Shown one piece after another: positions 11,954-23,415 of a DNA stretch of 64,000 bases. Numbering within the stretch: the first letter of the stretch is position 1; every line of letters begins with the position of its first letter. A program made the position numbers and the translations under genes. The DNA is from Schistocephalus solidus (Eukaryota > Platyhelminthes > Cestoda > Diphyllobothriidea > Diphyllobothriidae). Location of the stretch: positions 124,001 through 188,000 of the forward strand of contig WEDG01002096.1 in assembly GCA_017591395.1 (NCBI GenBank). Reading direction: 5' to 3'. The notes under the pieces were generated by a model. That model saw only the letters and a list, made by a program, of their open reading frames with translations, made no database searches and had not been told where the DNA came from.

Positions 11954-12424
11954 TTGGCTGCATGCACAGGTTACTTTTTGCTGTGCCATTCAATGCTGAC
12001 AAACGCTATCACATTGCTTTCTGCAAAATCGACAGATTAACTGAAGGTGTGCTTAGCGTCCAGTAGGTGGTCATTGTTAGCCAGATGAACGATTAAAGAG
12101 TTGCTTAACTCTATTAGAAAAAGAAAAGGATCAAGTGGCCATATGTTCGGTTCAGGAAGGTGCTCCATCCTTCTGTTCTATGCCCATTTCCGAGAAACAA
12201 CTACATCTATAACTTTTTTATTAACTCACTGGTGCCGCCACACTAGAGGGCTAAATACTGGGGAAACTCTGGGTAACCATTTCTGTAGAAAAGCAATTGA
12301 ATGCTCTCTACATCAGCCTCATTGCATTCAGTCGAGCATATCTTCTGATCTGCTTGGTCGTCCTGGGAATCAAGCGATGCATCTTGTTTCCCTTATGGAA
12401 GTGGGCAGGCGGGTTCCAAGAAGC

Positions 12425-12520
12425 AAGTAGAAGGAGAAGATGCGATCGCTGGAACACGAAGTTGATTAACCTGACGTTTCGGATTCCCATGCCAACCCAT
12501 CATCAGATACGGTCGCGGAT
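12425..12520 (-). ncRNA. hammerhead-type repeat, solo copy with intact core
   Basis: Read on the - strand: GTATCTGATGATGGGTTGG, a short loop, then GGGAATCCGAAACGTCAGG. CTGATGA (complement of 12500-12506) and GAAAC (complement of 12476-12480) match the hammerhead core, separated by a GGGTT/AATCC stem II. The tail TTCGTGTTCCAGCGATCGCA then TCTTCTCCTTC is shared with the 3' end of the Penelope-like element at 35.5 kb. A loopless ACGU stem III would require dimerisation. Confidence 0.7.
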
Positions 12521-12579
12521 GAGGGTAGTAGCAGCACAATGTATGCAGTATTAATTGTACGCAGTGGCTGCGTCTTCCT

Positions 12580-12670
12580 GGTGTCGCGACTGTATCTAAT
12601 GATGAGTTCGAGTGGGAATCCGAAACGCCAGGCTAATAAACTTCGTGTTCTAGTGATCGCATCTTCTCGT
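12580..12670 (+). ncRNA. hammerhead-type repeat, solo copy (mutated core)
   Basis: CTAATGA (12596-12602; consensus CTGATGA), a stem II region, then CCGAAACGCCAGGCTAATAA with the tail CTTCGTGTTCTAGTGATCGC. The core G is A and the cleavage-site GTC is GCC, so this copy looks inactive. It lies head to head with the copy at 12425-12520. Confidence 0.6.
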
Positions 12671-13563
12671 TCTTCGTTCTCTCCCCGCCAAATCGTTTTT
12701 TGGCCGATTTTTAGTCAGATCATTCCATTCCTAGCAAACGTTCCACATTTTTGATGTGAACCTTATCGAGGGGTGGGTCGATTCAGTAGCTTAGGTAACA
12801 ACTCTAGCCCCGTTTTGTTTTTTGCTAGCCTAGACTTTGGCATTCCCAACCACCACAGAACTGTAGACATTCAATATGCGATTGTTTCGCAGTTTCCAAA
12901 GTTTCTCTTAAACATGCGTTGATCAACAGGATTTCGAGAGGTGGGCTCTTGGCAACGCTGCCTAGTTATCTGTGAAATCGACGTCTAAAGAAATGATAGT
13001 ATCCTTATCATGTAAGTTAAAGTATCAATTTTTTTGGATATTTTTAAGGTACTCGCAGGTATGGTTAGTCAGTAGTATACTGCCAAGGAGAGCTTAAGTT
13101 TGCGATACCAAGACTGCTCTTGCAGTTTGCATTTTGTAAGGCAAAAAAGTAAAACTATGTGACTGCCACAGCCAGAAGGAGGTTTTTGCGATGCGGAACC
13201 CATAAGCTGACTCCCGAGTTTGCGAATGTACTCTACCATTTACCCATTGTGGCCGTGGGCCTTGCCGACTTGGTCTGAGCATCGGTATTTACTTTCTAGG
13301 TTACCTGACAGACCCATCGTTGCCGATACAAGGGAAGAGGCCAGTTCCACGAAATTGGTTATAACAATGAGACTTGATCGGTGGAACTGAAAGTTTAATC
13401 ACCCATTTCTACCACACTGACTCTTTCTAAGTAAATCCCCACAAAACCACCTCAGACTCCTAACAAAGCCGATCCTTTCTTTTGCATAAAATATTTTTGT
13501 TGATGCAGCCTAGGGTTTTGAAGGTGATTTTCTTTCGTTTGTATTATATTTTATTATTTAAAG

Positions 13564-13721
13564 ACGGGCCCGTAAAATACGGAAACGTGCCAGGCGCATC
13601 GTCGTGGCCTTTGTGAAGAGTCGCCAATTCTTCATCCTCATAATGACCTGCGTCCTTTTGAACACAGTGGTTCTGACTACGGAACACTACAACCAGCCAA
13701 TGTGGCTCAATCAGTTCCAAT
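13564..13721 (+). CDS. Cav1: Cav1 exon 4: end of I-II linker and IIS1
   Basis: Acceptor TTTAAAG, donor GTGAGT. The first base completes an Arg codon from exon 3. An Arg/Lys-rich stretch (RRARKIRKRARR) is followed by VKSRQFFILIMTCVLLNTVV, the first membrane segment of repeat II, then TTEHYNQPMWLNQFQ. EHYNQP with a following W is the loop after IIS1 shared by high-voltage-activated channels. The exon ends in phase 1. The long introns on both sides are typical of this gene. Confidence 0.95.
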
Positions 13722-14930
13722 GTGAGTATCCATATTTGTTCCTTTCCACCATCAAAACATTGTCTGCCATCTGCAGCCCAGACTGGAAAAGACCTTGTCC
13801 TTATTCACAAATGTCTCCTAGCCTCCACTAAATTAATGCCGAATGGAGTTGAGAGAATTTATATGTGGCTGCATCCTGTATATTGTTCAGCAACATGGTC
13901 TGCAGACTTCGTTCTGGACATCGAGGGCGTGGAGCGTGTTCAAAGGCAGGCCAAATACTTTAATATTTCTTTCGCTGTGTCTAGTAAGATTTTCGTGACC
14001 GATTAACCTTACTTCAATAAAAAAGAAAGGCCAAATTCTGTTAATCTATTAAAAAGATATATGAAGTGAAGTACGATTGATATTCTCCTCACCACACCTC
14101 AAAAAGTATGTATGCGTTTCCTACTCCGCACTATCAAACCGCGGAACATTTTCGCTAATGATCTACCTGAATCTTCCAATGCTTAAAATTCAGCCGGCCT
14201 TATGATAACCTACTGGAGCCCAGATGATCACCGAAATGGTAGTTTACTTGGGAGTCGTTTCTTCTCAGAAACGAAGAAAATTCTGCCGAGGAGTACCCTC
14301 CCTTTTCTAAGATGCTGCCTGAGGAACGATATCCTATGTCAAAACCGAATAAGACTACAACTAAATTCTTCTTTCTTGTTGAGTTGTTATGTTTTGCTCG
14401 ACAGAAAACTGTGCGGGCACAAATTGAACGGTAAGTGAAATATAGCAGTCTGTGGACACTGACTGAATCTCACATCTTGACTGATGTGGAAGAAAATAGT
14501 ATTCTTAATGTGATGACAACTGGCAAATGCTTGGCCTCTGTAAATGGTGTTGTGATCGACGCACTGGTTTAGGAACATAAGACTTACGGCTAACCGCTGC
14601 ACTGTAGGACTCAGTTGGCACAGCTTACCGAAGTGGCTTTCACTTTGATGGCATATGGCCTGCCTTCAATGTCTCATGGGCATTTAATGCGTTTTGCCGC
14701 AATATATATATTTCCACGAAGGAGATGGCTAAGGCTATCAATTGGCAAATATGATCCTTCTGAAGGTAAATTATAGGTGCTTATGCTCCAGCTGAACTTT
14801 TAACGCCGGAGCAAAAGCCGACAAACTCGTGTGCATGCACACTGTATTACTGTATTAGTGAGAAGACAGCTAGGTGATAACCAGAATTAACGGTCCGCCT
14901 TCCTCAGCTGCGTAGAATACATGTATTCGC

Positions 14931-16340
14931 CGAGAGGGGAGACGGCAGAAAATGCGGGTATATTTATATAGTCTGTTTCGGGTTTATTCTGTCTTCATTC
15001 AACCAAGCATATCCCTGACTAGCAGCTGGGACTGAGAACACAGACATGCTCTCGAGTGCGGCGCAGTTAGTCCGCACACTGTATCTATCAGATGGGTCAC
15101 TAATAGCCACTGTGCGGCTGCTGGCGGGGCTCGAGAGTTAGCCTCAAGGCAGAGCGCAACGAGTGAGCTCCGTTAGCGATCAGTGAGTGTTCATAAACGA
15201 ATGCAAGTCATAAGCACTTAATCAAAACGAATTTCATCAGTGCCTCATCACCTGTCATATTCTATCTCTCCAGATCGGGTATTTATTCTAACAGGAAAAG
15301 GCGCACACCTATGTTTTGCCTCCCTAAAGCAAACAAGCTCCAGATGGTTGGCAAAGATCACGAACAGTCAACCAACTAAATGGCCGAAGTCAGCCAAGTT
15401 ATAATTGCAGAGAGGAGGGACGACAGAAAATATGGGTAGATTGATACAGTCTGTTTCGAGCTTATTCTGCCTTCATTTAGCCAATCATAACCGTGACTAT
15501 CAGTTGGGAATTGACACAAAAACACGCTTCCTAGTATGGCACAGACAGTCCACACACTGGTTCTAGCAGATGGGTCATAAGCACATAATCGAACCGAAGT
15601 TAATCTAAGCCTCGACACAAGTCATTCTCTGTCGCTGCAGATCGGGTATTTATTCAAACAGGAATAGGCGCACACCGATCTAATGGCTTCCCGAAGCATA
15701 CAAGCTCCGTATGGGTGGCAAAGGTCACGAACAGGCAACCAATTACCAGACCGAAGTCGGCCAAGTAATAATTGCAGAGAGGAGACGCGACAGAGAATAT
15801 GGGTAGAGTAATACAGTCTGTTTCGGGCTTATTCTGCCTTCATTTTAGCCAATCATAACCCTGACCACCAGCTGGTACTGGAAACACAAACATGCACTCG
15901 AGTACGGCGCAGACAGGCCACACATTGGGTCACGCAGCTGGGTCATAAGCACTTCATCGAACCGAAGTTCATCAGTGCCTCACCACCTGTCATTCTTTGT
16001 CGCTGCAGATCGGGTATTTATTCAAACAGGAATAGGCGCACACCGATCTAGTGGCTTCCCGAAGCAAACAAGCTCCATATGGGTGGCAAAGGTCACGAAC
16101 AGGCAAACAATTACCAGGCCGAAGTCGGCCAAGTAATAATTGCAGAGAGGAGACGCGACAGAGAATATGGGAAGATTGATACAGTCTGTTTCGGGCTTAT
16201 TCTGCCTTCATTCTGCCAATCATAACCTTGACTACCAGCTGGTACTGGAAACACAAACATGCGCTCGAGTACGGCGCAGACAGGCCACACATTGGGTCTC
16301 GCAGCTGGGTCATAAGCACTTCATCGAACCGAAGTTCGTC
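14931..16340 (+). repeat. tandem array, about 367-bp units, four copies
   Basis: The marker TAATTGCAG recurs at 15402, 15769 and 16137, giving periods of 367 and 368 bp. The first unit (from about 14931) is interrupted by a 107-bp insertion. The last is truncated near 16340. Units share GTCTGTTTCGGGCTTATTC, GGCGCAGACAGGCCACACAT and GATCGGGTATTTATTC. No open frame is conserved. Confidence 0.9.
15100..15206 (+). mobile_element. 107-bp insertion in the tandem array with 4-bp target duplication
   Basis: The neighbouring array units read GATGGGTCATAAGCAC. Here the same text is split after GTCA by 107 bp beginning CTAATAGCCACTGTGCGGC and ending CGAATGCAA, after which GTCA is repeated and the unit resumes TAAGCACTT. 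This defines both element ends and a GTCA duplication. Relatives lie at 2787-2884 and 54017-54120. It is too short to code for a protein, so it must be mobilised in trans. Confidence 0.8.
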
Positions 16341-16439
16341 AGGGTATTCGTCATTAAGCCTGCTGAATGCCCTTTTTTCTCACTGCTGCCAGGTTACTGT
16401 TATTTAATGTTGTTTGATCCCATCTTCGGTACTGTCGAA

Positions 16440-16550
16440 TTGGGGTCAAAATCAGTAGTATCAGAAGGAGATCCAATAGCTGGAACAAGAAGTTTATTGA
16501 CCGGAGGTTTTGAATTCTCACTGGAGTCCAATATTGGAGACGGTCGCACA
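16440..16550 (-). ncRNA. hammerhead-type repeat, solo copy (degenerate)
   Basis: Read on the - strand: GTGAGAATTCAAAACCTCCG then GTCAATAAACTTCTTGTTCC and AGCTATTGGATCTCCTTC. The tail aligns with the family consensus (AATAAACTTCGTGTTCCAGC). The CTGATGA half is not recognisable, so it is a relic. Confidence 0.5.
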
Positions 16551-16979
16551 TAAGGTTGATGGAGACACAACGAGTCGAAGCTGCGACTCATTCAATGAAA
16601 TCTGGACACAATTTCACGTATCATGAGGCTGAAATCCTCGCACGAGGTGACAACCGCGTGGGCCGTGAGCCAGGGTTCTCAGGCCCGCCAAAACCTCTCA
16701 TAGTCTGTGCAGTGGGATCAGCCACGTGGTAAGTGCGCGGACGACCAAAAAATCCAATGAGAGCGAACCATATGGTCGAGTGATGACCATCGGAACGTCC
16801 AACGCGGATGATGAAATCGTAGCCATTAACGACTAGGGCGCGGACGGTCAAGCTACCATCGCATGAAATACGACCCCCAGCGGTAATCGCGAGAGCTGCT
16901 AATTTTGGTGCGCATGCGGTCGCATGACAGTAAGGTGCTTAAATACAGCACTCCTTGTGCAACCGGTACCCAGTACCTG

Positions 16980-17075
16980 CATCTGTCTCTGATGATAGGT
17001 TCAAGAGAGAATTCGAAACGTCAGGCCAATAAACGTCGTGTTCCAGCGATCGCATCTTCTTCTTCTCCTCCTTTT
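16980..17075 (+). ncRNA. hammerhead-type repeat, solo copy with intact core
   Basis: CTGATGA at 16989-16995 and GAAAC at 17015-17019 enclose a stem II region with GGTTC paired with GAATT (one wobble). GUC at 17020-17022 is the candidate cleavage site. Stem I could pair GTCT, just 5' of the core, with AGGC, just 3' of the GTC. The tail CGTCGTGTTCCAGCGATCGC and then TCTTCTTCTTCTCC matches the family. Confidence 0.7.
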
Positions 17076-17377
17076 TCTGAAACGCGTCCTGGAACACGTT
17101 TTTTCGCTTCTCTATTGCAAGCAGTAGTATGCATTGAGGCTAGAAAGGACTGAAATAGTTGTAATATTTTGCTAGAAGACCACTGACCAGTCAAATTTGA
17201 CTGCTGCTTTCTCGCCCTCCCTTCGCACCTAACAGTTTAGAACTATAACTGGATTCCATGCTCTTCGCTGACCGTTACTACGCCGTTTTCAATGACAATC
17301 ACTCATGCTTGGCCATATTTTTTTTGAACGGTCCACCCAGATATGTTTAGCCCTCACTTGCATCATCCGCATTTCAG

Positions 17378-17603
17378 CTTTTGCCAACGCCCTCTTTGTG
17401 AGTCTGTTCACACTGGAGATGTTGTTGAAGATGTTCGCCTTTGGCCTGCAGGACTACTTCGCGGCCCTTTTCAATCGATTTGACTTCTTTGTCGTAATAT
17501 GCTCGATTCTGGAGATCATCCTCATCCAGCTGGACGTCCTGGACCCCATGGGCCTGTCTGTGCTTCGATGTGCTCGCCTTCTACGCATATTCAAGTTGAC
17601 CCA
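17378..17603 (+). CDS. Cav1: Cav1 exon 5: IIS2, IIS3 and IIS4 voltage sensor
   Basis: Acceptor ATTTCAG, donor GTATGT. Entered with two bases of a Ser codon, it reads [19 protein letters not shown] (IIS2), [18 protein letters not shown] (to IIS3) and [16 protein letters not shown] (IIS4). The Arg residues spaced every third position are the gating charges. EMLLKM, LFNRFD and SVLRC favour the L-type class. It ends in phase 2. Confidence 0.97.
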
Positions 17604-18928
17604 GTATGTAACACCCTTTTACCGGTTACTGGATCTGTCCTGTCAGTCTGTGGTCTGGTTTTGAAGCCGTGGCGGGATCTTTGCCCTCTGTTGCTTTATA
17701 AGCGTGTTTATAGGGCTCATTGGTGGCTTTCCGCGTCCCGAAGTTCATTCGCTTGAACAAAATGCGGCGAAAATCCTGTGTTACTTGTTTTACTTAGTCT
17801 GAAGTTTTTCCAATCCCCTTTAACCGAATTATCAAAATATGGCTTAAAAGCCTCATTTGCTGAACTTTTTATTGCGAATTTGAAAGAGGCTTTTATTCAA
17901 GAACCCAAGGCCCGTTCACATGGTCTGGAGCATGATAATGTAATGAAAAGGTTGTCGGGGGATAACTTTTCGGGAGAACTTCCCTATGCGCTAATTTGCC
18001 GGCAGATGTCTTTTATTTGTATGCTAAATGTAAACTCATTTTGAGAAGATTGAAGCCGAATTTGACAATTTAATGGAGTTCCTGTTGGTAATAATATTTA
18101 AGAATAATAATATTTAATAATAATAATAAGAATAATAATATTTAATAATACTAATAAGAATAATAATATTTGATAACAATATTTAAGAATAATAATATTT
18201 AATAATAATAATAAGAATAATAATATTTAAGAATAATAATATTTAATAATATTTAAGTAATAATCAGGCCAATACAGTTGCGAGGAGGATGAAAATGTGC
18301 GTCGTGGACAGGGTTTATAATATCATGAATTATTTTATCACAATCGTAATTTGTGTCAAGAAATCTTACAAGGGCGTTGTAAATAACATTCTGCTGGCTT
18401 TAAATCCCTGCATCTTATAGGTTTTCTGGATATATAGTCTGCCATGGGAAGAAAATGTCTAAATGACATCCTTAAAACGTTTTCCTTCGTCCAAAGTCGT
18501 CAAATTTCTCGAGTGGGATAAAGGCGCTTGGTATTATTAAAAATGCAATATACTAGCACAACTCAGTATTCTACTCATTATTTTTATTTGTCGAGTATAC
18601 ATTCCCGAAGTTTGATACTCTAAACGAAGGTTTGGGACTAAGTACAAGCCTCCTAAATAAATTAATCTTTCGACTAATGGTACAATGCTCCCGGATCACA
18701 TATTTTTAGTTTTTCTATATATCCTTGACCATATTCTGATGGTTTTCCAAAAAGGACACTAATTAAACACAGGAGTCGGTCTAATCCCCAAAATACCTCA
18801 TTGACCCGTACAAAACGTTCGCGTTAACGTAGCCTTCTATCGTGCCCATTCAAGAAGTCGTAAAAATCACACATCAAGACTTCTCGTTTTCCATTCTCCC
18901 CATCGTCCTGCCGTGCCACGACCAACAG
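17604..18928. other. intron 5 with AAT-rich tract
   Basis: About 18085-18265 is a run of AATAATATTTAATAATAATAA-like units. The rest of this 1.3-kb intron shows nothing I recognise. Confidence 0.6.
18085..18265. repeat. AAT/AATATTT low-complexity tract
   Basis: Repeated AAGAATAATAATATTTAATA units over about 180 bp. Open frames do not persist through it. Confidence 0.9.
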
Positions 18929-19136
18929 CTACTGGAACAGTCTTCGCTCCCTCGTGAATCGTCTGCTGAAGTCCGTAAAGTCGATTGCCAGTCTGCTGCT
19001 ACTGCTCTTCCTCTTTATCCTCATCTGTTCTCTGCTGGGCATGCAGTGGTTCGGCGGGACCTTCAACTTCCCCAGCAAGGACAAACCCCGTAGCCACTTT
19101 GACGGCATCGCCCAGTCCATGATTACAGTGTTTCAG
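18929..19136 (+). CDS. Cav1: Cav1 exon 6: IIS4-S5 linker, IIS5 and pore start
   Basis: Acceptor CCAACAG, donor GTGGGT. With the two bases from exon 5 it reads [20 protein letters not shown], then [20 protein letters not shown] (IIS5) and [20 protein letters not shown] followed by [10 protein letters not shown], ending on the codon before the pore motif. The five-leucine run and LLGMQ are Cav1 hallmarks. Phase 0 at the 3' end. Confidence 0.97.
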
Positions 19137-19294
19137 GTGGGTCTTATGGAGGTTTAGCGGTGAGGAAAACCCCGCACCGTAGAGCAGGCCTGTGTTAACT
19201 TATACTAGATTGCCTACCTCATGAAATGTCAACTGGAATTCTGAAATGGGTTTTCGATTCAAACAAATTACTTAAGTAGATTGGTCGTACTGAG

Positions 19295-20020
19295 TAGCAT
19301 GCAACCTTATACCAAAATATTTCGGTCACACTAGAATGCCGGCTTTTATAAGAGCTTATTTCTGACCGCCCGCAAAAAGTACCCTCTGTAGAAAATGGCT
19401 AGTTAAATAGCAATTTTATCATTGATTTTCGATGCTCTTATTAATATAAATATATGTTGCAGAAAAAGTGCACGAAAATATTATTTCTTGCCTTATTTTG
19501 ATAGAAAAGTACGTCTTCTTCAAATTTTATACTTGAATAAAGAGTATCATTCGGTTTTTAAAAAGTTCCGAAATCGCTGAATATTTTTAAACACTACCGA
19601 CAGTTACAATTGACTTCAATATTTCCAAACAACATTCTGTACACATTCTATGTAAGGTAAAAATTCAAACTTTATCCACGGTACGAAGAAGAGGTCAAAC
19701 AGTTCCCATAAAATGGATTTGGATCATGTCGTATAAATTGTAGATAACTTTAATAAATTGATGGATACGATCCTTTAAGGATGAACACTTCAAGGTTTTT
19801 TTACAAAATCTCATTATTAGAAACATTTTGAAAACCGAAAGATACGTTTCCTTCAAGTATAAAATTTGAAGAAGACATACTTTTCTATCAAACGAGTGCA
19901 AGCAAAAATATTTTTGCGTTTTTTATGTAAAATATTCATTTTGCCGACATTTCAGAAAAACGCTCGTGACGTGACTGAAGTATCCTAGGATTAGGCTGCA
20001 GGATAATCAATATGAAGGGC
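19295..20020. mobile_element. foldback (MITE-like) element, copy B
   Basis: The left side (ACCAAAATATTTCGGTCACA, then AGAATGCCGG) mirrors the right side (GTGACTGAAGTATCCTAGGA, then TTAGGCTGCAGGATAATC) as imperfect inverted repeats. A second inner inverted pair, TACGTCTTCTTCAAA near 19513 and its complement TTTGAAGAAGACATAC near 19866, makes this about 725-bp element largely palindromic. It shares ends and inner blocks with copy A at 5655-6045. Confidence 0.65.
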
Positions 20021-20211
20021 TCTACTTAAGAAATTTTTACGAATCGTAAACATATGTATGTGGCTCAGCAAATCCACCTGCTCGCAGGGCAGAGGACAAA
20101 CATCCTGATTTGGACTTTGGTGGTTGTCTGACTATGCGCTGGTGTTTACCCTTAACTTATCGCTCACATCTCATTGAAGAGAAAGGGTTTTAATTCATGT
20201 CCAGTTTCTGT

Positions 20212-20242
<31 letters not shown>

Positions 20243-20904
20243 CGTGGCTAATCCATTCGTTAATGTCTCACCCACTCCGGTTGACTGAAAAGGACGGGGG
20301 AGTGGGGGAGGGTGAAGATTTAGATGACGAACAATTTCGCCTTATTTATGCCCTCATTGAATTAACCGTACCTGCACCCGAAAAGACTGCCTTATGCACT
20401 CACACAGTGCAGATGGTCCACAGACGAGGTTAAACCCGTGGGTTCACAGCCTTAATCGATGGGAGGACGCTAATAGCACATCAATTTTTAGAGCTTACTT
20501 ACTCTGAGCGAACTGGCAGATTAACCTCCATCTAGTCTCAAGGGATTATCAGAGACCTACGCAGTTGGTAGTGGAAGAGCTCGAACGTTTGGCATTAATA
20601 TTCAAGTCCAAACTTGGAGTTAACCTACAGGAAAGTCCAAGTTTTATGTATTGTTCTCATGCTCATCTTCTATTGACCGTTGAAAATTAGGTATTGTGCA
20701 GATTTGCAAAAATAGAGAACTGATGAACTCGACTGTGACCGATTATTAGATGTCGATCGAGCATTTAATGCTGATCATGTTCGAAGATATGCAAAACAGC
20801 GATTGAGTGCTATGTATTGTACATAATATTACAATATTGGGAATATCAATATTAGTAATATTAATATCACCAATGTTCACATTCCCAGGCGAAACCGAGA
20901 GGAT

Positions 20905-21065
20905 AACGAGCCCGTGTCTCGATAGTTAGGGCGTTGGGCTTCTAACCAACAGGTCGTGGGTCCGATCCTCAGGTGTTGCAAAAACTAGGGTTTGGGTATG
21001 GCTGACTGATGACAGCTAATAAGCCAGAAATGGCCCTCTGAGTCTCCTTTTTCTCGGTTGGCAAC
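20905..21065 (+). mobile_element. tRNA-Arg-like SINE, single copy
   Basis: Begins AACGAGCCCGTGTCTCGATA. The A-box-like region is GATAGTTAGGGCGTTGG, and an anticodon arm TTGGGCTTCTAACCAAC has loop CTTCTAA (anticodon TCT). The B-box is GGTCCGATCC. It is followed by GACTGATGACAGCTAATAAG CCAGAAATGG and a T-rich end. The layout (tRNA promoter, unrelated body, short tail) is typical of a SINE transcribed by RNA polymerase III. Confidence 0.75.
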
Positions 21066-23094
21066 CTCATTCTGAATTTAATACAGGTCAATAAGGATTG
21101 CTCGTGCGGCTCTTACTCCAGCTCCAGAAACACAACGAGATGAATAATCAAGCGGTGAACGCCCATCTACCACAATTTTACTTAATTGCTGCATATTTTT
21201 AAAACTGGGTAGGACACGGAATATGTACCTCCACTGTATTTCGATGAATTACAAGGGAGTTAGTGTCGAGGTCAAGGTTTAGGTCAAGGCCTGGTTTAGG
21301 GGCAAATTTAAGGCAAGGATTTATGTTATAACAAATGGACTTTGGGCCTTGATATTTAGCTCGAAGTCACCTGCCATGTGGGTTGAGGTGCCTATTCCAT
21401 CGGATTATAATTTTTAAAGCGATGTCAGGGCATTAAAAGAACACAGCATCAAAACTCTTTTATAAAGTACTCATTAAACGGCAGGGACAGCATTGAGCTA
21501 GCCAGTTGTGTGTTACTTCGGCTATGAAATCTTGTCAAGGAACCACTTCTGCCTGATGCTCAGATGCAGCACATCTTGATGTCTTTACTTTATGACCAGA
21601 AATATAATTACTATGAAATTACTTCTATGAAATTACTAAGAAATTATGAATTTCTCAGTTTCGGTGCTTTTGAGGCAGAAGGGAATGGTCAAATCTCAGA
21701 TTTAATGCCTTCCTGGCATTGGATGTGTACGAATTTACTAGTATTGAGATTTGTCTCAGGAATTGATGGTAGTATAACGGTGGGAGAAGGAAGCATTAGA
21801 GCTGTTTCTGACTCTTGTATCATCTCTCATACCCGTGACCTTCAAAAGACCGGAGACTTTTGCCTTTATTTGTCTCTCAAATATGCTTTGTTATTGCCGA
21901 AGGCTTTGCACAAAAACGAACATGGTACTGGAGTCAATTGTTTCGGCGCACACAGCAGGGCTCTGAGAAGCCCTTGATAACTTGTCTTCATGCCAGATTC
22001 CAAGTATTTGAACCAAAAATCTGTAGAGCAAGACCGAATTCAAAGTAGGTGGAAAAAGCTGAGAAACAGTTTCCGAGCTCTATTTCATGAGCAAAAGCTG
22101 CAATTAATCTAATTCGGTACAAATCGAGCATCAACGTTCGTTATAGATGATCCGCACCTCTTCGGATTTCTAAGGCAAGAACAGTGGCCAGCATAGGTTC
22201 ATATTTTTACGCTGCCGTAGTTTAGACTTTAAATCATTGACGGTTTTCTCTCCAGAGACAGTATATGTCGAAGCTCATCGGTTGAGATCATCAAGTATGC
22301 TTTGAATGTAACCATCGCACATGAAGACTTTTACGGTAATGAGTAACAAGTTAGAAAATCGGAAGCCTCAATTTCTACAATTCGGAAGCAGATTTCGTTC
22401 GTTTGAAAAGCTTTACGAATCATGAACAAAAAACTGACCACTTCTTTGCTTTTGCTATTGTGAAATTTAACCATATTTGCTATAGAAAGCGTGAAAAAGT
22501 TTATTCTATCAATTTTCTAGAAAATTAAGTATTTGCTTTAGGCTTGAAAGAAGGATGTATTTACATTTCAATAACGTTAAATAATTTAGTTAGTTTTTTT
22601 TTCAGAAACTAAATGGGCTTTTATTCATAACTAACGTCCAAAACCTGATTGATAAACTTTTTGATATGAAAAATCATATACGATGAATTTTTCTGCTGCT
22701 TATCAAATATCACAGTTGACACTTACCAAAGTTATCTACTCGGAAAGTGGTATTTAAGAATTTTTAGATAGTAGACTACGAGGTTATTCCAAAAAAAAGC
22801 TTGCCGAAAATTATTGTCAAGAGCAAACTTCTGAAATCAAGTTACGGCCTTTAGCAACAAAAAGCGGAAATAAGACCTAAGAACTGTCTATAACAAATAG
22901 ATTCTGCGTCAGATTTTGTGAGGAAATCTGAATAAATATATAAAAGTAATCAAAATAAATGTAAAACATATGGATCAATTAAAGAAGCTTTTTTAGCTAC
23001 GATTTATCCGTGTGAATTGAACGATGCGGACGTAGGTAACGGTTAGTTATTTACAGAACTAAGATAGTCAGAAACCTACGGCTCGTTTTTTGCT

Positions 23095-23415
23095 CTAGGT
23101 CTGATGATAGAAAGGCGTGCAAATCGCGAATGTTTTCACTCCAAAATAAATATCTTTTTTACAATGATGTCGAAAATACAGGATTTTACCGAGGTCTGTG
23201 TGATTGAGACCGGCAATGAAGTCATGCCAGGGCTTTCAAGCCGCTATCCGCTGTGCCTATCAAATTCTTCGAACTTTTTTAACGGACTTCCACTATCGAC
23301 ATCGTAAATTCCAAGAGCAGAAGGAACAACATATGCCATTTTTACAAGGGCCGTCTACAACTTATATTATCCGTTGTAATTCACCACCCGTAAAACCTCT
23401 ATTACCACCGTTCCC
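23095..23415 (+). repeat. dispersed repeat, copy 1 (partner at 31590-31915)
   Basis: Shares GACCGGCAATGAAGTCAT (here) or AACCGGCAATGAAGTCAT (partner), GGGCTTTCAAGCCGCTATC and CTATCAAATTCTT, plus CTTATATTA and TAAAACC near its end. Identity is highest in the central 100 bp. Function and ends unknown. Confidence 0.7.

Larger units (their letters stand above)
4073..13563. other. intron 3 (9.5 kb), repeat-rich
   Basis: Holds a foldback element (5655-6045), hammerhead-type repeats (6470-6560, 12425-12520, 12580-12670), a compound microsatellite (6547-6740), units of the 378-bp family (7790-8410), degenerate SINE copies (8795-9310), a head-to-head tRNA-like pair (10780-11115) and a 15-bp minisatellite (11911-11953). 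Stretches 4.1-5.6, 6.05-6.45, 9.5-10.7 and 11.2-12.4 kb show nothing I recognise. Confidence 0.6.
13722..17377. other. intron 4 (3.7 kb)
   Basis: Dominated by the 367-bp tandem array (14931-16340), which carries an inserted 107-bp element, and by two hammerhead-type repeats (16440-16550 on -, 16980-17075 on +). About 16600-16920 is a GC-richer stretch I do not recognise. 13.7-14.9 kb shows nothing. Confidence 0.6.

Noticed and set aside
14990..15900. A hammerhead in the 367-bp array (CTGACCACC...GGAAACAC)
   Set aside because: The core needs CTGANGA; all units have CTGACCA or CTGACTA, and flanking stems do not pair consistently. On the other strand CTGATGA occurs without GAAA.
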